Assembly: GCF_016508585.1 (NCBI RefSeq)
Contig: NZ_JADVOP010000019.1
Coordinates: forward strand, 1 to 64,000
DNA from: Acinetobacter baumannii
GTDB taxonomy: Bacteria > Pseudomonadota > Gammaproteobacteria > Pseudomonadales > Moraxellaceae
Length of the DNA: 64,000 nt
Reading direction: 5' to 3'
The translations under genes were made by a program, and so were the position numbers. A model generated the notes under the pieces. The model did not search any database. It saw nothing but the letters and a program-made list of their open reading frames with translations, and was not told the origin of the DNA. Below are positions 10,411-21,505 of this stretch, one piece after another; position 1 is the stretch's first letter; each line of letters starts with the position of its first letter.

Positions 10411-11280
10411 TTAAACGGCAGCGGCACCACCAACGATCTCAGAGATTTCCTGAGTAATCGCGGCTTGACGCAGCTTGTTATAAATGAGTTGTAGGCTCTT
10501 GATAAGCTCACCTGCGTTATCAGTTGCAGCTTTCATTGCAACCATACGTGCAGATTGCTCACATGCGATGTTTTCAATCACGCCTTGATAAACCATAGAC
10601 TCAATGTAACGAACCAATAAACCATTTAAAAGCTCTTCAGCTTCTGGTTCATATAGGTAATCCCAACCATATTGACGGTTAAGATTCTCTTCCGTATCAG
10701 CCGCAGCTAAAGGAACGAGTTGTTCGATTTTTTGGTTTTGAGTCATGGCATTGACAAAGCCGTTTGACACAAGATAAATACGATCTAATTCGCCTTTATC
10801 AAATGCGTCTAACATCACCTGTACAGAACCAGTTAACTGTTCAAGACTTGGAGCATCACCTACGTTTGTAGTTGCTCCAAGTACTTTACCGCCGTAGTTT
10901 TTAAAAAACGAAACCGCTTTTTGACCAATCAAAGCAAATTGAACTTCAATTGACTGCTCTTGTTGCTGTTGAACGTGTTTGACCACTTTTTTGAACAAGT
11001 TAATGTTCAAACCACCAGCAAGGCCACGATCTGAAGAAACAATGATATAGCCAACGCGCTTTACTGGGCGTTCAACCATATAACGATGTTTATATTCAGG
11101 ATTCGCTTGTACCAAATGAGCAATTACACGGTGCATATTTTCGGCATACGGACGGCCCTGAGCCATGCGCTCTTGCGCACGACGCATCTTAGAAGCTGCT
11201 ACCATCTGCATCGCGCGAGTAATTTTCTGCGTGCTTTTGATACTAGCTACTTTGGCGCGAATTTCTTTTAAATTTGCCAT
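10411..11280 (-). CDS. atpG: ATP synthase F1 gamma subunit
   Basis: 289 residues. The rotor shaft of F1. The N-terminal helix ([18 protein letters not shown], then [14 protein letters not shown]) and the C-terminal helix ([17 protein letters not shown]) that form the coiled-coil axle are both intact, and the central Rossmann-like part holds [11 protein letters not shown]. Normal length. It lies between atpA and atpD. Confidence 0.97.
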   Translation of the reverse strand: MANLKEIRAKVASIKSTQKITRAMQMVAASKMRRAQERMAQGRPYAENMHRVIAHLVQANPEYKHRYMVERPVKRVGYIIVSSDRGLAGGLNINLFKKVVKHVQQQQEQSIEVQFALIGQKAVSFFKNYGGKVLGATTNVGDAPSLEQLTGSVQVMLDAFDKGELDRIYLVSNGFVNAMTQNQKIEQLVPLAAADTEENLNRQYGWDYLYEPEAEELLNGLLVRYIESMVYQGVIENIACEQSARMVAMKAATDNAGELIKSLQLIYNKLRQAAITQEISEIVGGAAAV

Positions 11281-11368
11281 ACGCTTAACCTAGTATTCGA
11301 AAGCCCTTTCGAGCTTCCGAAGGTTGATCCGTGAACCAAACCATAACTAGATTCAACATCGTTGAATC

Positions 11369-12913
11369 TTAGTAAGTTTGAGTCGCTTTAAAGCTTTCAA
11401 TACCTGCTTTAATCGCAGCTTCGATGTCTTTGTCGTAGTTACCAGTTGCATCGATATTTTGCATTAACGCAGCATGCTCTGAACGGAAGTAAGAGATCAA
11501 CGCAGTATCAAAGTCTACGATTTTCTTCACTTCAACGTCAGCCATATAGCCTTCGTTAGATGCATAAATTGAAACTGCTTGGTCAGCAATTGAATATGGA
11601 GCATATTGTTTTTGCTTCATTAATTCAGTTACACGTTGACCATGTTCAAGTTGCTTACGTGTTGCTTCATCAAGGTCAGAAGCGAACTGAGCAAACGCAG
11701 CCAATTCACGGTATTGTGCAAGAGCGGTACGGATACCACCTGACAATTTTTTGATGATCTTAGTTTGAGCAGAACCACCAACACGTGATACAGAGATACC
11801 CGCGTTCACAGCAGGACGGATACCTGCGTTGAATAATGATGTTTCTAAGAAGATCTGACCGTCAGTAATCGAAATTACGTTTGTTGGTACGAATGCAGAT
11901 ACGTCACCCGCTTGAGTTTCAATAATTGGCAATGCAGTTAATGAACCAGTTTGGCCTTTAACTTCACCATTCGTGAATTTCTCAACATAGTCGGCAGATA
12001 CGCGAGAAGCACGCTCAAGTAGACGTGAATGAAGATAGAACACGTCACCTGGATATGCTTCACGACCTGGTGGACGACGAAGAAGCAATGAAATTTGACG
12101 GTAAGCAACAGCTTGTTTAGACAAGTCATCATAAATGATAAGCGCGTCTTCACCGCGGTCACGGAAGTACTCGCCCATTGTACAACCAGCATAAGGTGCT
12201 AGATACTGCATTGCTGCAGGATCAGCTGCAGCTGCTGCTACAACAGTGGTGTACGCCATGGCGCCAGTTTCTTCAAGCTTACGTACTACGTTTGCAATTG
12301 TTGATTGTTTTTGACCAATCGCAACGTATACACATTTAATGCCTGACTGTTTTTGAGCAATGATCGCATCGATCGCCATTGCTGTTTTACCAGTTTGACG
12401 GTCACCGATGATCAACTCACGCTGACCACGACCAACAGGGATCATTGTATCTACTGATTTATAACCAGTTTGTACAGGTTGATCCACTGATTGACGCCAA
12501 ATTACGCCTGGTGCTACTTTTTCAACAGCATCAGTAAGTTTTGCATCAATAGGGCCTTTACCATCAATTGGGTTACCCAAAGCATCTACTACACGGCCTA
12601 AAAGTTCTGGACCAACCGGAACTTCTAATACACGACCTGTACAACGAGCTTTTTGACCTTCTTGAAGGCTTAAGTAGTTACCTAAGACAACGGCACCCAC
12701 TGAATCCTGTTCTAGGTTCAGTGCCATACCAAATAAGCCGCCGTCGAATTCGATCATTTCACCGTACATTGCATCAGCAAGGCCGTGAATACGCACAATA
12801 CCGTCGGAAACCATAACAATGGTCCCTTCGTTCTTAGCGGTCGCGCTGGTGTCCAGATCGCCGATACGCTGTTTAATGAGCGCACTGATCTCGGATGGAT
12901 TCAGTTGTTGCAT
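11369..12913 (-). CDS. atpA: ATP synthase F1 alpha subunit
   Basis: 514 residues. The non-catalytic nucleotide-binding subunit of F1. The Walker A reads GDRQTGKT and the family signature [17 protein letters not shown] is present. I start at [10 protein letters not shown], where GAGGT lies about eight bases upstream, instead of five codons earlier. The N-terminus contacts delta and the peripheral stalk. It follows atpH in the operon. Confidence 0.98.
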   Translation of the reverse strand: MQQLNPSEISALIKQRIGDLDTSATAKNEGTIVMVSDGIVRIHGLADAMYGEMIEFDGGLFGMALNLEQDSVGAVVLGNYLSLQEGQKARCTGRVLEVPVGPELLGRVVDALGNPIDGKGPIDAKLTDAVEKVAPGVIWRQSVDQPVQTGYKSVDTMIPVGRGQRELIIGDRQTGKTAMAIDAIIAQKQSGIKCVYVAIGQKQSTIANVVRKLEETGAMAYTTVVAAAAADPAAMQYLAPYAGCTMGEYFRDRGEDALIIYDDLSKQAVAYRQISLLLRRPPGREAYPGDVFYLHSRLLERASRVSADYVEKFTNGEVKGQTGSLTALPIIETQAGDVSAFVPTNVISITDGQIFLETSLFNAGIRPAVNAGISVSRVGGSAQTKIIKKLSGGIRTALAQYRELAAFAQFASDLDEATRKQLEHGQRVTELMKQKQYAPYSIADQAVSIYASNEGYMADVEVKKIVDFDTALISYFRSEHAALMQNIDATGNYDKDIEAAIKAGIESFKATQTY

Positions 12914-12971
12914 TGCGCTATACCTCAATCTTTTTAAAGTTCAGTCTTCTGTTCGCAGTTATTTTTAACAA

Positions 12972-13508
12972 TTACGCTAGAAGACGAGTCCGCATTTTTT
13001 CAAGCTTGCTAAGCGCAGAATCATCTATCACTTGGTCGCCTGCACGAATAACAACACCAGCAATCAATGCTGGGTTTACTTCAACTGTGATTTTCACAGC
13101 GCTGTTCAAGCGTTTTTCCAACGCATGAGCCAACTTCTGTTCTTGTACTGAGTCCAGCGGGAAAGCTGACTCAATCACAACATCTACAGTGTTGTTATTT
13201 TGCGATTTGAGTTGTTCAAATTCTGTGTCGATTTCAGGTAACAATGCTAAACGGCCATTGTCTGCAAGAAGTGTCAAAAAGTTTGACACAGCTTCAGTTT
13301 GTTCATTACCTAAAACTTTCGCAAAAAGACCAACCTGCTCAGCAGGTGTCAACTCAGGGCGATTTAAATAAGCGGAAAATGCTTCATCTTGCACCGCAGC
13401 ACTGAGCAGTTGTAATGCATTTGACCAAGCGTCAGTTGCATTTTGCTCAGATGCATAAGCAAATGCTGCTTTAGCGTATGGGCGTGCCAACGTCAAGAGT
13501 TCAGCCAT
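12972..13508 (-). CDS. atpH: ATP synthase F1 delta subunit
   Basis: 178 residues. The OSCP-like subunit that joins the top of F1 to the b-subunit stalk. The N-terminal six-helix domain ([13 protein letters not shown]) and the C-terminal motif ([19 protein letters not shown], here [19 protein letters not shown]) are typical. Normal length. It starts 11 bases after the atpF stop. Confidence 0.97.
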   Translation of the reverse strand: MAELLTLARPYAKAAFAYASEQNATDAWSNALQLLSAAVQDEAFSAYLNRPELTPAEQVGLFAKVLGNEQTEAVSNFLTLLADNGRLALLPEIDTEFEQLKSQNNNTVDVVIESAFPLDSVQEQKLAHALEKRLNSAVKITVEVNPALIAGVVIRAGDQVIDDSALSKLEKMRTRLLA

Positions 13509-13519
13509 ATTCGCCTCTC

Positions 13520-13990
13520 TTAAAGTTTAGCAGCCAGCTGATTCAGCATGGCATTATGAGCTTCTGCGTCAACTTGTTGGTTCAGAATTTTCTCTGCACC
13601 AGCAACTGCAAGAGCAGCAACTTGTTGACGTAATTCTTCACGAGCAGAATTGATGTCTTGGTCAACAGCATCTTTCGCTTGTTGACGAATACGCTCACCT
13701 TCAGCAGATGCTTGGGTACGCGCTTCTTCGATCAATTGTGCCGCACGACGGTTCGCTTGTTCGATCAATTGAGCCGCTTGTGCTTTCGCCGCATCAATTT
13801 CTTGCTTAACTTGTGCTTGTGCATCAGCAAGATCAGCTTTCGCTTTCTCCGCAGCGTTTAAGCCATCAGCGATTTTACGCTGACGCTCACTAATCGCATT
13901 GATTAGTGGTGGCCATACGAACTTCATGCAGAATGCGACAAATATCGCAAATGCAATCGCTTGGCCAAACAATGTGAGGTTGATATTCAT
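13520..13990 (-). CDS. atpF: ATP synthase Fo subunit b
   Basis: 156 residues. One N-terminal membrane helix (residues about 5-27, ending near [11 protein letters not shown]) is followed by a long Ala/Gln/Glu-rich coiled coil that dimerises as the peripheral stalk. Length and the KFVWPPL junction are typical of proteobacterial b subunits. It lies between atpE and atpH. Confidence 0.97.
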   Translation of the reverse strand: MNINLTLFGQAIAFAIFVAFCMKFVWPPLINAISERQRKIADGLNAAEKAKADLADAQAQVKQEIDAAKAQAAQLIEQANRRAAQLIEEARTQASAEGERIRQQAKDAVDQDINSAREELRQQVAALAVAGAEKILNQQVDAEAHNAMLNQLAAKL

Positions 13991-14029
13991 TGCAAATTCC
14001 TCAAATAGTGAATTTCGGAATTAAGCTGA

Positions 14030-14284
<255 letters not shown>

Positions 14285-14358
14285 TCAGAGGTTAGGTTTA
14301 TACCAAATTAAATTAAAAAAATTATACCTAACCACCTGATGACAGTTAGGCAATACCA

Positions 14359-15237
<879 letters not shown>

Positions 15238-15337
15238 TCACACCTGGTCAATGTCAAATAATAAATAGAGTTAACGAATATCGCGTGCTGCATGATATCT
15301 CGTTAATCCCCAAAAAAATTTTCAATTTCTGCTGCGC

Positions 15338-15736
15338 TTATACTCGTTTTTGTTGTCGTGCTACCCAAAATGGAGCAACCCACGACATCGCCTGAACGAG
15401 AATAAAACCACAAAACAATGCTACCGGGGATAACGGTTTGACATTGCTTAAAATTAAAATGAAACCAACGATCACAATTGCAAATTTGCCCATCAAGCCT
15501 CGATACATGTTCGAAAGAACCTGTTTTGAAGCACGTGCACCTGCGGCTCGAAACGACTGCCAAGAAAAATAACAACTGGCAAGCCAACATAACAGTGCAC
15601 CTAATGCTGCACTTAAAGCCGCAGTCGAGTCTTTCAAGACCCACGCTACCAAGGCTGAAACAGGTATCATTAATGCTTGTAAATAGACCAAAGCTTTTGC
15701 TAATCGTCGGTCAATCAAGCGACTAGTTTGGCTCAT
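15338..15736 (-). CDS. atpI: ATP synthase assembly protein AtpI
   Basis: 132 residues with four predicted membrane helices. AtpI is not part of the finished enzyme; it helps assemble the c-ring and may aid Mg2+ supply. The position as first gene before atpB, the size and the FILVQAMSWVAPFW end fit the family. It is the promoter-proximal gene, so the operon promoter should lie just upstream, in 15737-15900. Confidence 0.85.
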   Translation of the reverse strand: MSQTSRLIDRRLAKALVYLQALMIPVSALVAWVLKDSTAALSAALGALLCWLASCYFSWQSFRAAGARASKQVLSNMYRGLMGKFAIVIVGFILILSNVKPLSPVALFCGFILVQAMSWVAPFWVARQQKRV

Positions 15737-15907
15737 TTTTTATCCATTCACAGCATAAATGCTTGACAAGTTTAGCTGATGATCGTTTTTAATCGCAGGC
15801 ATTATAGAGTTACACCCCTGAACATGCAATCTTTTCCCGACCTTAGTCGTGTTTTTTTCGATATACAGGTTGCTTTTCATATGAGCAATTGTTGATTAAT
15901 TTTTACA

Positions 15908-16750
15908 TTATTTTCGTGCATTAAGTACGCAGGCTTGTGTCTGTTGTGCCAAAGCTTGCCATGCAACCACAAAATCTTGTTGTTTTGCTAACGTCTCATC
16001 TACGGATTGAAAAGAAATTTCTCCCAATTTTCGATATTGACTCGGACTTGCACTGGCTTCTGCCAATAAACACATTTTTTTGTAAGGACGCGTATCATTT
16101 AAAAACTTGATCTGTGTAACCGTCGGCGCCACATGAGGATCATCAGTCATTGCACCTGCAAATTTTAAATTGAGTGAACGTTCAAGATATTGATATGCAT
16201 CGTGATATGCCCAATAAGGACGTGCAGCACCTGCCGCAGTAATTTTTTGTGAAGCAGACAACATTTCACTGGCAAACTTTTTCGCATTGTTCCAATAAAC
16301 AGTTTTATTTTCAGGATGCTGTTGTGACCTCAATGCCGCAATAAAGAAGCCTATGCGTACGGCATTGTTTGGGTCTAACCAAACGTGGGTATCTATGGTG
16401 TCTTTCAGTGCAACACCTTTCGGATTTCTGAGTGGAAGTGCCTGAATGATGCCTGAGTCAAGAATAGAGATGGCTTTGGTATTGTCTCCAAGAACTTTTT
16501 CCAAAGGTGCTTCGTGTGCTTTCCCCAACCAAACCACCAATGAAGCCTCCATAATCGTCTTTCGGTTATCTGGTGTTAGCTGTACATCATGTCCTGTCTG
16601 ATTTCCCAACAGCAAAATAGGTTCTTCTACCCCTTGGGTGATTTCTTTTGCGATCAGATAAATAGGATGAGTTGAGACCACCAAAGGCGCTTGAGCCCAA
16701 GTGACACTAGCAAATAATGCACATAAGCAAAAAGCGATAATGCGATTCAT
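15908..16750 (-). CDS. znuA: Zinc ABC transporter substrate-binding protein
   Basis: 280 residues with a Sec signal peptide (cleaved after TWAQA). It captures Zn2+ in the periplasm and delivers it to ZnuB. Likely metal ligands are the His of GHDVQLTP, the His of DTHVWLDP and the His of YHDAYQYLE. A late Cys pair (KKMCLLAEA and TQACVLNA) may form the disulfide known in ZnuA. It lacks the long His/Asp-rich loop found in many ZnuA proteins. It is divergent from zur-znuCB with a Zur box between. Confidence 0.93.
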   Translation of the reverse strand: MNRIIAFCLCALFASVTWAQAPLVVSTHPIYLIAKEITQGVEEPILLLGNQTGHDVQLTPDNRKTIMEASLVVWLGKAHEAPLEKVLGDNTKAISILDSGIIQALPLRNPKGVALKDTIDTHVWLDPNNAVRIGFFIAALRSQQHPENKTVYWNNAKKFASEMLSASQKITAAGAARPYWAYHDAYQYLERSLNLKFAGAMTDDPHVAPTVTQIKFLNDTRPYKKMCLLAEASASPSQYRKLGEISFQSVDETLAKQQDFVVAWQALAQQTQACVLNARK

Positions 16751-16776
16751 GGGAGTGTATTACCAAAAAAAATTTA

Positions 16777-16791
16777 TGTTATAGTATAACA
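16777..16791. promoter_or_regulatory. Zur box (zinc-responsive operator)
   Basis: A perfect 15-base palindrome, TGTTATA-G-TATAACA, lies in the znuA/zur intergenic region, 27 bases before znuA and 97 bases before zur. It matches the known gammaproteobacterial Zur core GTTATAxTATAAC. A single site here could repress both znuA and zur-znuCB. Confidence 0.9.
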
Positions 16792-16887
16792 AAAGTTAAA
16801 AAATACCTACGCCATTCGTAAGTTGATAGAGCTTCATGTTAATATTTACGATTGTCTTCATTCAAATAAGAAGTTTTGAGGTCTGAT

Positions 16888-17385
16888 ATGAGCTTATGTT
16901 CACACGAACACCATGATACTTTGCATGGTGTACACGATCATCTCAATGTACAAGAGCGTTTATCAGAAGCAGAAAACCTTTGTGCCACCTCAGGCGCGCG
17001 TCTTACTCCCCTACGCAAAGAAGTACTGGAGTTGATTTTGAATGCATCAGGACCAGTGGGTGCATATGACCTTCTCGCCAAGATGAAAGGAGCCGCGGAA
17101 CGTCCAGCAGCTCCTCCAACCGTATACAGAACACTCGACTTCCTCTTGGAAAAAGGATTTATTCATCGCTTAACCTCTATTAATGCCTATATCCCTTGCT
17201 GTCATCCACGCGAAGGGCATCAAGCCGCTTTTCTGATCTGTACTGAATGTCATACAGTGAAAGAAGCTTCAGCAATAGGTCTGATTCAACAATTGAATCA
17301 TTTAGCAGAGTCCGACAAGTTCAAAGCACATCATAGTATTATTGAGATTTCAGGAATATGTCAGCAGTGCTCAAGCAAAGCGTGA
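16888..17385 (+). CDS. zur: Zinc uptake regulator Zur (Fur family)
   Basis: 165 residues. A winged-helix repressor that binds DNA when loaded with zinc. The N-terminus is His-rich (HEHHDTLHGVHDHL). The recognition region includes AAPPTVYRTLDFL, and the structural zinc site is formed by the CTEC and CQQC pairs. I start at the Met of MSLCSHEHH, preceded by GAGGTCTGAT, rather than four codons earlier. The znuC frame overlaps its 3' end, so it is co-transcribed with znuC and znuB and probably autoregulated through the Zur box. Confidence 0.95.
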   Translation: MSLCSHEHHDTLHGVHDHLNVQERLSEAENLCATSGARLTPLRKEVLELILNASGPVGAYDLLAKMKGAAERPAAPPTVYRTLDFLLEKGFIHRLTSINAYIPCCHPREGHQAAFLICTECHTVKEASAIGLIQQLNHLAESDKFKAHHSIIEISGICQQCSSKA

Positions 17386-18158
17386 ACACTCCCCTTGTTC
17401 AGCTAAAGCAGATCAATGTCCAGATTGATGATCGTGATATTTTAAAAAATGTAGATTTTTCACTGCAAGAAAAAGAAATTGTCACGCTCATTGGTCCCAA
17501 TGGTGCAGGTAAATCCACATTGATCAAAGTTCTGTTGGGTATTTTAAAACCCAATTCAGGGAGTATTGTCAGCGCATCAAAACTGAAGCTCGCCTATGTA
17601 CCTCAGAAATTTAATCCCTCTCATAGTCTTCCATTAAGGGTTAAGGACCTGCTTGATCTGGAAAAATGCGATAAAGCCATTAAAGCCGAAATTATCCGCG
17701 ATACGGGCATTGCCAAACTCGAAAACTCTAAAGTGCAACAACTTTCTGGTGGTGAACGTCAACGCGTTTTATTAGCACGGGCATTATTACGCCAACCTGA
17801 TATTTTGGTCTTGGATGAGCCTATGCAAGGTTTAGACATCCAGTCTGAGGCAGAATTATATGGTTATGTTCGAAGCTTGCCTGAACGCTATGGCTGTGCC
17901 ATCTTGATCGTCTCTCACGATTTACAATGGGTGATGCAAGGCACACAGCGTGTCGTATGTTTAAACAAGCATATCTGTTGCAGTGGTTTACCAGACAGCA
18001 TTCAGCAACATCCTGAGTATCGGGCTTTATTTGGTGATACCTTTGGCAAGCAACATGCCTTTTATCAGCATCATCATGATCATTGTGCCCATGGTGATTC
18101 TGCCAAGACCTGTGAACATGGTTCTCATCCTCACATTCACCCTGAACCGGAAGCTTAA
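17358..18158 (+). CDS. znuC: Zinc ABC transporter ATP-binding protein
   Basis: 266 residues. The ATPase of the zinc importer. The Walker A GPNGAGKST, signature LSGGERQRV, Walker B LVLDEPMQGLD and switch-His (VSHD) are all intact. The last 35 residues are an unusually His-rich tail (YQHHHDHC, then HGSHPHIHPEPEA) that may bind zinc. It overlaps zur by 28 bases; an alternative GTG at 17382 would give the common GTGA overlap and remove eight residues. Confidence 0.94.
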   Translation: MSAVLKQSVNTPLVQLKQINVQIDDRDILKNVDFSLQEKEIVTLIGPNGAGKSTLIKVLLGILKPNSGSIVSASKLKLAYVPQKFNPSHSLPLRVKDLLDLEKCDKAIKAEIIRDTGIAKLENSKVQQLSGGERQRVLLARALLRQPDILVLDEPMQGLDIQSEAELYGYVRSLPERYGCAILIVSHDLQWVMQGTQRVVCLNKHICCSGLPDSIQQHPEYRALFGDTFGKQHAFYQHHHDHCAHGDSAKTCEHGSHPHIHPEPEA

Positions 18159-18161
18159 ACC

Positions 18162-18968
18162 ATGATGGAATGGTTAGAATTACTCTTACCTGCATGGATC
18201 ATGGGAACACTGTTGGTGTTTCTAACTGCGCCTTTAGGTTGTTTGATGCTCTGGCGAAGAATGTCCTTTTTTGCAGACACCATGGCGCATGGCACTTTGC
18301 TTGGCGTTGCCTTAGCTGCCGTTCTAAGTTTACCACTTTGGGTTGGCGTTACCTTCACTGCGATTCTTTTAGTTGCTGTACTTTGGGTTTTACATGACCC
18401 TCGTCTGCCTAATGATGCCTTGCTTGCTTTATGTGCAGCTACCCTGCTCTGTTCTGGTCTATTGCTGATTCAACACTTACCTGCTTTGCGTCCAGAGCTG
18501 TTGAGCTACTTATTCGGTGATTTACTCACCATTGAATGGTCTGACTTGGCTGTTTTCGCTGCTGTGATTATAGGTGCTTTAGCAATTCTTTATTATCACT
18601 GGCAAGCACAAATTCAAATTGCAATTGATCCTGACATTGCAGTGAGTGAAGGTGTCAATGCCAAATGGCAACGTTTGATTTTTATGTTGCTATTGGCATT
18701 ATTTACAGTTCTTGCCTTACGTGCAGTTGGTTCATTGTTGATGGGTGCTCTTCTCGTCATCCCCGCCTTAGCATCACGTTTGATTTCACATTCTCCTAAA
18801 CAAATGGTGGTCGGTGCTTTTGTGATTGCACAAATTGGGGTGACTGTAGGCTTATGGTCGAGTGCTGCATTGAATATCTCAACAGGTTTAAGTATCGTTT
18901 TAACCATGTCCTTATTGTTTGCACTGATCTTCTGTACCATGAAAGTCAAAAAAGGGCGTTTCAACTGA
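18162..18968 (+). CDS. znuB: Zinc ABC transporter permease
   Basis: 268 residues with about eight membrane helices, ABC-3 family permease. The N-terminal region with LMLWRRMSFFADTMAHGTLLGVA (quoted in part: RRMSFFADTMAHG) is the family signature, and the cytoplasmic EAA-like stretch is ARAVGSLLMGALLVIPA in the second half (ALRAVGSLLMGALL). It starts three bases after the znuC stop and completes the zinc importer with znuA. Confidence 0.94.
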   Translation: MMEWLELLLPAWIMGTLLVFLTAPLGCLMLWRRMSFFADTMAHGTLLGVALAAVLSLPLWVGVTFTAILLVAVLWVLHDPRLPNDALLALCAATLLCSGLLLIQHLPALRPELLSYLFGDLLTIEWSDLAVFAAVIIGALAILYYHWQAQIQIAIDPDIAVSEGVNAKWQRLIFMLLLALFTVLALRAVGSLLMGALLVIPALASRLISHSPKQMVVGAFVIAQIGVTVGLWSSAALNISTGLSIVLTMSLLFALIFCTMKVKKGRFN

Positions 18969-18997
18969 ATCAGGGTCATTTTACGATTCAGTTGAAA
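18959..18997. terminator. Long hairpin overlapping the znuB stop
   Basis: A perfect 13-base stem, TTTCAACTGAATC / GATTCAGTTGAAA, with a 13-base loop begins inside the last codons of znuB. It lies between convergent znuB and the LysE gene. The T-run after it is poor on the plus strand, so it may act as an mRNA-stabilising hairpin or a bidirectional barrier rather than a classic terminator. Confidence 0.6.
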
Positions 18998-19005
18998 TCT
19001 TATTC

Positions 19006-19626
19006 TTAAAGCAAGTTTTGGATAGAAACGTATAAGCCGTAAAATGCAATTGTGATTAAAATCAGCCCACAAAGTCCCAATATTTTGGGATAAATTCTAC
19101 TTTTAGAGAGCTGATTAAAAGACAAGTAGACTATAGATAAAGTGAGAAAATCCAAGATAATCCATGTGATCACAAGAATAACCAAGCTCATATTCAGATC
19201 AGAATGAACATGAATAAATTGCGGAAAGAACGATGAGAAAAAAATAATATCTTTTGGATTTGAAATACCGACCAAAAAGCCTCTCGCTAGCCCTCCGTCT
19301 ACTGGTGAAAGTATAGCATTTGATTGTTGACCATGCTGAAACCAAACCTCTTTGAGTATGCCATAACCGAGATAAGCGATATAAAGGCATCCAAGAATTT
19401 TAATGGTCAGGAAAAGTGTTTCATTTACACTCAGCATGCCTTTTAGAATTAAAATGGAAATTGCAATCAATACCAATGACGCAAGATTTGTTCCCACGAT
19501 GGTTTGTAATGATTTGCGATAACCTCCTTTTAAACCTGCACTTGCCACCAAAATCATGACTGGTCCAGGTGTTGCAATCATAATAATTACGCTGATGGCA
19601 TACAGATAAAATTCTAGATAATTCAA
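19006..19626 (-). CDS. LysE/RhtB-family exporter
   Basis: 206 residues, about six membrane helices. The N-terminal IATPGPVMILVASAGLKGGYR segment (PGPVMILVASAGLKGG) and the VGISNPKDIIFFSSFFPQF segment are the two hallmarks of the family, which exports amino acids such as homoserine, threonine or lysine. The substrate is not readable. A second family member lies directly upstream on the same strand, separated by 68 bases. Confidence 0.9.
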   Translation of the reverse strand: MNYLEFYLYAISVIIMIATPGPVMILVASAGLKGGYRKSLQTIVGTNLASLVLIAISILILKGMLSVNETLFLTIKILGCLYIAYLGYGILKEVWFQHGQQSNAILSPVDGGLARGFLVGISNPKDIIFFSSFFPQFIHVHSDLNMSLVILVITWIILDFLTLSIVYLSFNQLSKSRIYPKILGLCGLILITIAFYGLYVSIQNLL

Positions 19627-19694
19627 ACGACCCTCGGCATATTAAATGTTTTATTGATTGTTATTGATTGGTGAACAGTTTAATTCATGAAATT

Positions 19695-20315
19695 TTATTG
19701 ATGTACTAAACTTAATAAACCTGCGGCACAACTAAATAATACGGCAAAGGTGCGATTCATATACTTCTGCTGCTCGGGAGATTTAAGCAATCTCAAAACT
19801 TTTGCAGCCAATCCTGTATAGCCAGCCATCACAATTAAATCAATCGTAATCATCGTGATCGCCATAATCACATATTGAATCCATTGAGGTTTAGACATAT
19901 CTAAAAATTGAGGCAAGACAGCAAGTAAGAATACGATTGCTTTTGGATTACTGATATTGACCACAAAGCCGTTTAGAACCAATCTGGGAATGGATTTTGT
20001 CGGTTGTTCAGTTGGGATGTCTATAGATTGTGTTTTAGCTGTCCATTGCATATAGGCCAAGTAGAGTAAATAGAACACTCCAAACCATTTCACCGCAAGA
20101 AAAGCCATCGGTGTGGTAGCAAATAATACACCGACTCCAGCAGCAACAATTACAATTTGCACCAGCAATGCCAGCTGTAAGCCAATTGCATTCCAATAAC
20201 CACGGCGAAAACCATAATTTAGACCACTCGACATTGACGCAATAGCGCCAGCACCAGGTGATATACTAATCACCCAACACGCCAACATATATGCAAACCA
20301 AACTTGATAGGACAT
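19695..20315 (-). CDS. LysE/RhtB-family exporter
   Basis: 206 residues, six predicted membrane helices. It has the ISPGAGAIASMSSGLNYGFR (SPGAGAIASMSSGLNYG) N-terminal motif and FVVNISNPKAIVFLLAVLPQF (NPKAIVFLLAVLPQF), closer to RhtB/homoserine exporters. It is a neighbour but not a close copy of the following family member; the identical length is the family norm. Substrate unknown. Confidence 0.9.
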   Translation of the reverse strand: MSYQVWFAYMLACWVISISPGAGAIASMSSGLNYGFRRGYWNAIGLQLALLVQIVIVAAGVGVLFATTPMAFLAVKWFGVFYLLYLAYMQWTAKTQSIDIPTEQPTKSIPRLVLNGFVVNISNPKAIVFLLAVLPQFLDMSKPQWIQYVIMAITMITIDLIVMAGYTGLAAKVLRLLKSPEQQKYMNRTFAVLFSCAAGLLSLVHQ

Positions 20316-20476
20316 AACAAAAAATAAAATATTTTGAACAAAGCATTATAGCGGTTTTAAAACGATACATTTCGATTAATTTAATTGGTAAAAAATATAA
20401 GACTTTACTATTCAGCTCTTGCCAGTTCATGCACAATAAGTAAATTGATAAATAAAAATTGAGGAGCCATCACGAT

Positions 20477-21397
20477 ATGACAGCCCAATCTGTAATTTTA
20501 CCTTTACCTTCTGACCACGCGCGTTTTATCGTTTTAAATTTAAAAAATCTGTCTATTGATGGCTTAAAAAAGCGTCTCAATGCGCTATTAAGTACACGTG
20601 ATCGACTGATCACGCAACACCCCGAAGCTGAGATTAAAACCGCAATCGCTTTTGGTCCAGAACTTTGGTCAAGGCTTTATCATACTGCTCCTCTGGGATT
20701 TAAACAGTTAGAACCGATTCAAGGCGCATTTCAAATGCCCGTTGTTCCTGCTGATGTTCTGATTCACATTGCTTCTGCACGTACTGACATTTGTTTTGCA
20801 CTGAGCCAATCGTTTTTTGATGGTATCCAAGATCAAGTTGAAGTTTTAGACGAACGTGTATGTTTCCGTTATCTCGATGGTCGTGACCTGACGGGATTTA
20901 TTGATGGTACTGAAAACCCTCAATTTCCTGATGATCGTGCGGAGACTGCTTTATTGGGTGAAGATTCAGGTATTTTCGAAGATGGATCTTTTATTTTTGC
21001 ACAGCGTTATGTCCATGAACTTGAAAAATGGAAACGTTTAAAAGTAGATGCGCAGGAAAATGTGATTGGTCGTTCTAAATTAGAAAGTATTGAGATGGAC
21101 GATGAGCAAAAACCTGAAAATGCCCATATTGCGCGTGTTGTTATCGAAGATGATGAAGGTGATGAATTGGAAATTCTGCGTCACTCTCTGCCTTATGGTG
21201 ATGGTCAAGGTGAACAGGGCTTATTTTTTATTGCTTATACCAAAGATTTAACCCGTATTGATCGGATGTTGGTGAATATGTTTGGTACCCAAGGGGATGG
21301 AATTCATGACCGTTTATTGCACTTTGTAACCCCTGTCGATGGTGCGTACTTCTTTGCACCGAATGAAGAAGTGTTGGAAGAGATTTTGGAGGATTGA
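20477..21397 (+). CDS. Dyp-type heme peroxidase
   Basis: 306 residues. The dye-decolourising peroxidase signature is GFIDGTENP at 140-148 with the catalytic Asp143; the likely proximal heme ligand is His217 in ENAHIARV and the distal Arg is Arg235 in EILRHSLPYG. It uses peroxide to oxidise aromatic or metal substrates; no Tat or Sec signal is present, so it acts in the cytoplasm unless packaged. No encapsulin gene lies beside it. I start at the ATG preceded by GAGGAG ten bases away. It appears monocistronic. Confidence 0.94.
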   Translation: MTAQSVILPLPSDHARFIVLNLKNLSIDGLKKRLNALLSTRDRLITQHPEAEIKTAIAFGPELWSRLYHTAPLGFKQLEPIQGAFQMPVVPADVLIHIASARTDICFALSQSFFDGIQDQVEVLDERVCFRYLDGRDLTGFIDGTENPQFPDDRAETALLGEDSGIFEDGSFIFAQRYVHELEKWKRLKVDAQENVIGRSKLESIEMDDEQKPENAHIARVVIEDDEGDELEILRHSLPYGDGQGEQGLFFIAYTKDLTRIDRMLVNMFGTQGDGIHDRLLHFVTPVDGAYFFAPNEEVLEEILED

Positions 21398-21406
21398 AAT
21401 AGATAG

Positions 21407-21430
21407 GGAATAGTTCGTTATAACTATTCC
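21407..21430 (+). terminator. Weak terminator after the Dyp peroxidase gene
   Basis: An inverted repeat GGAATAGTT / AACTATTCC lies ten bases after the stop. The T-run is short, so efficiency is doubtful. Confidence 0.45.
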
Positions 21431-21505
21431 TTAAACAAATTCAATGTTTTAAATCAAAAGAAAGATCTATTAACTTATGCAATTTAAATATCTTGTAAAG
21501 CTTAA

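Noticed and set aside
20477..21397. Encapsulated Dyp peroxidase system
   Set aside because: No encapsulin gene is adjacent and no clear cargo-loading tail is seen at the C-terminus.
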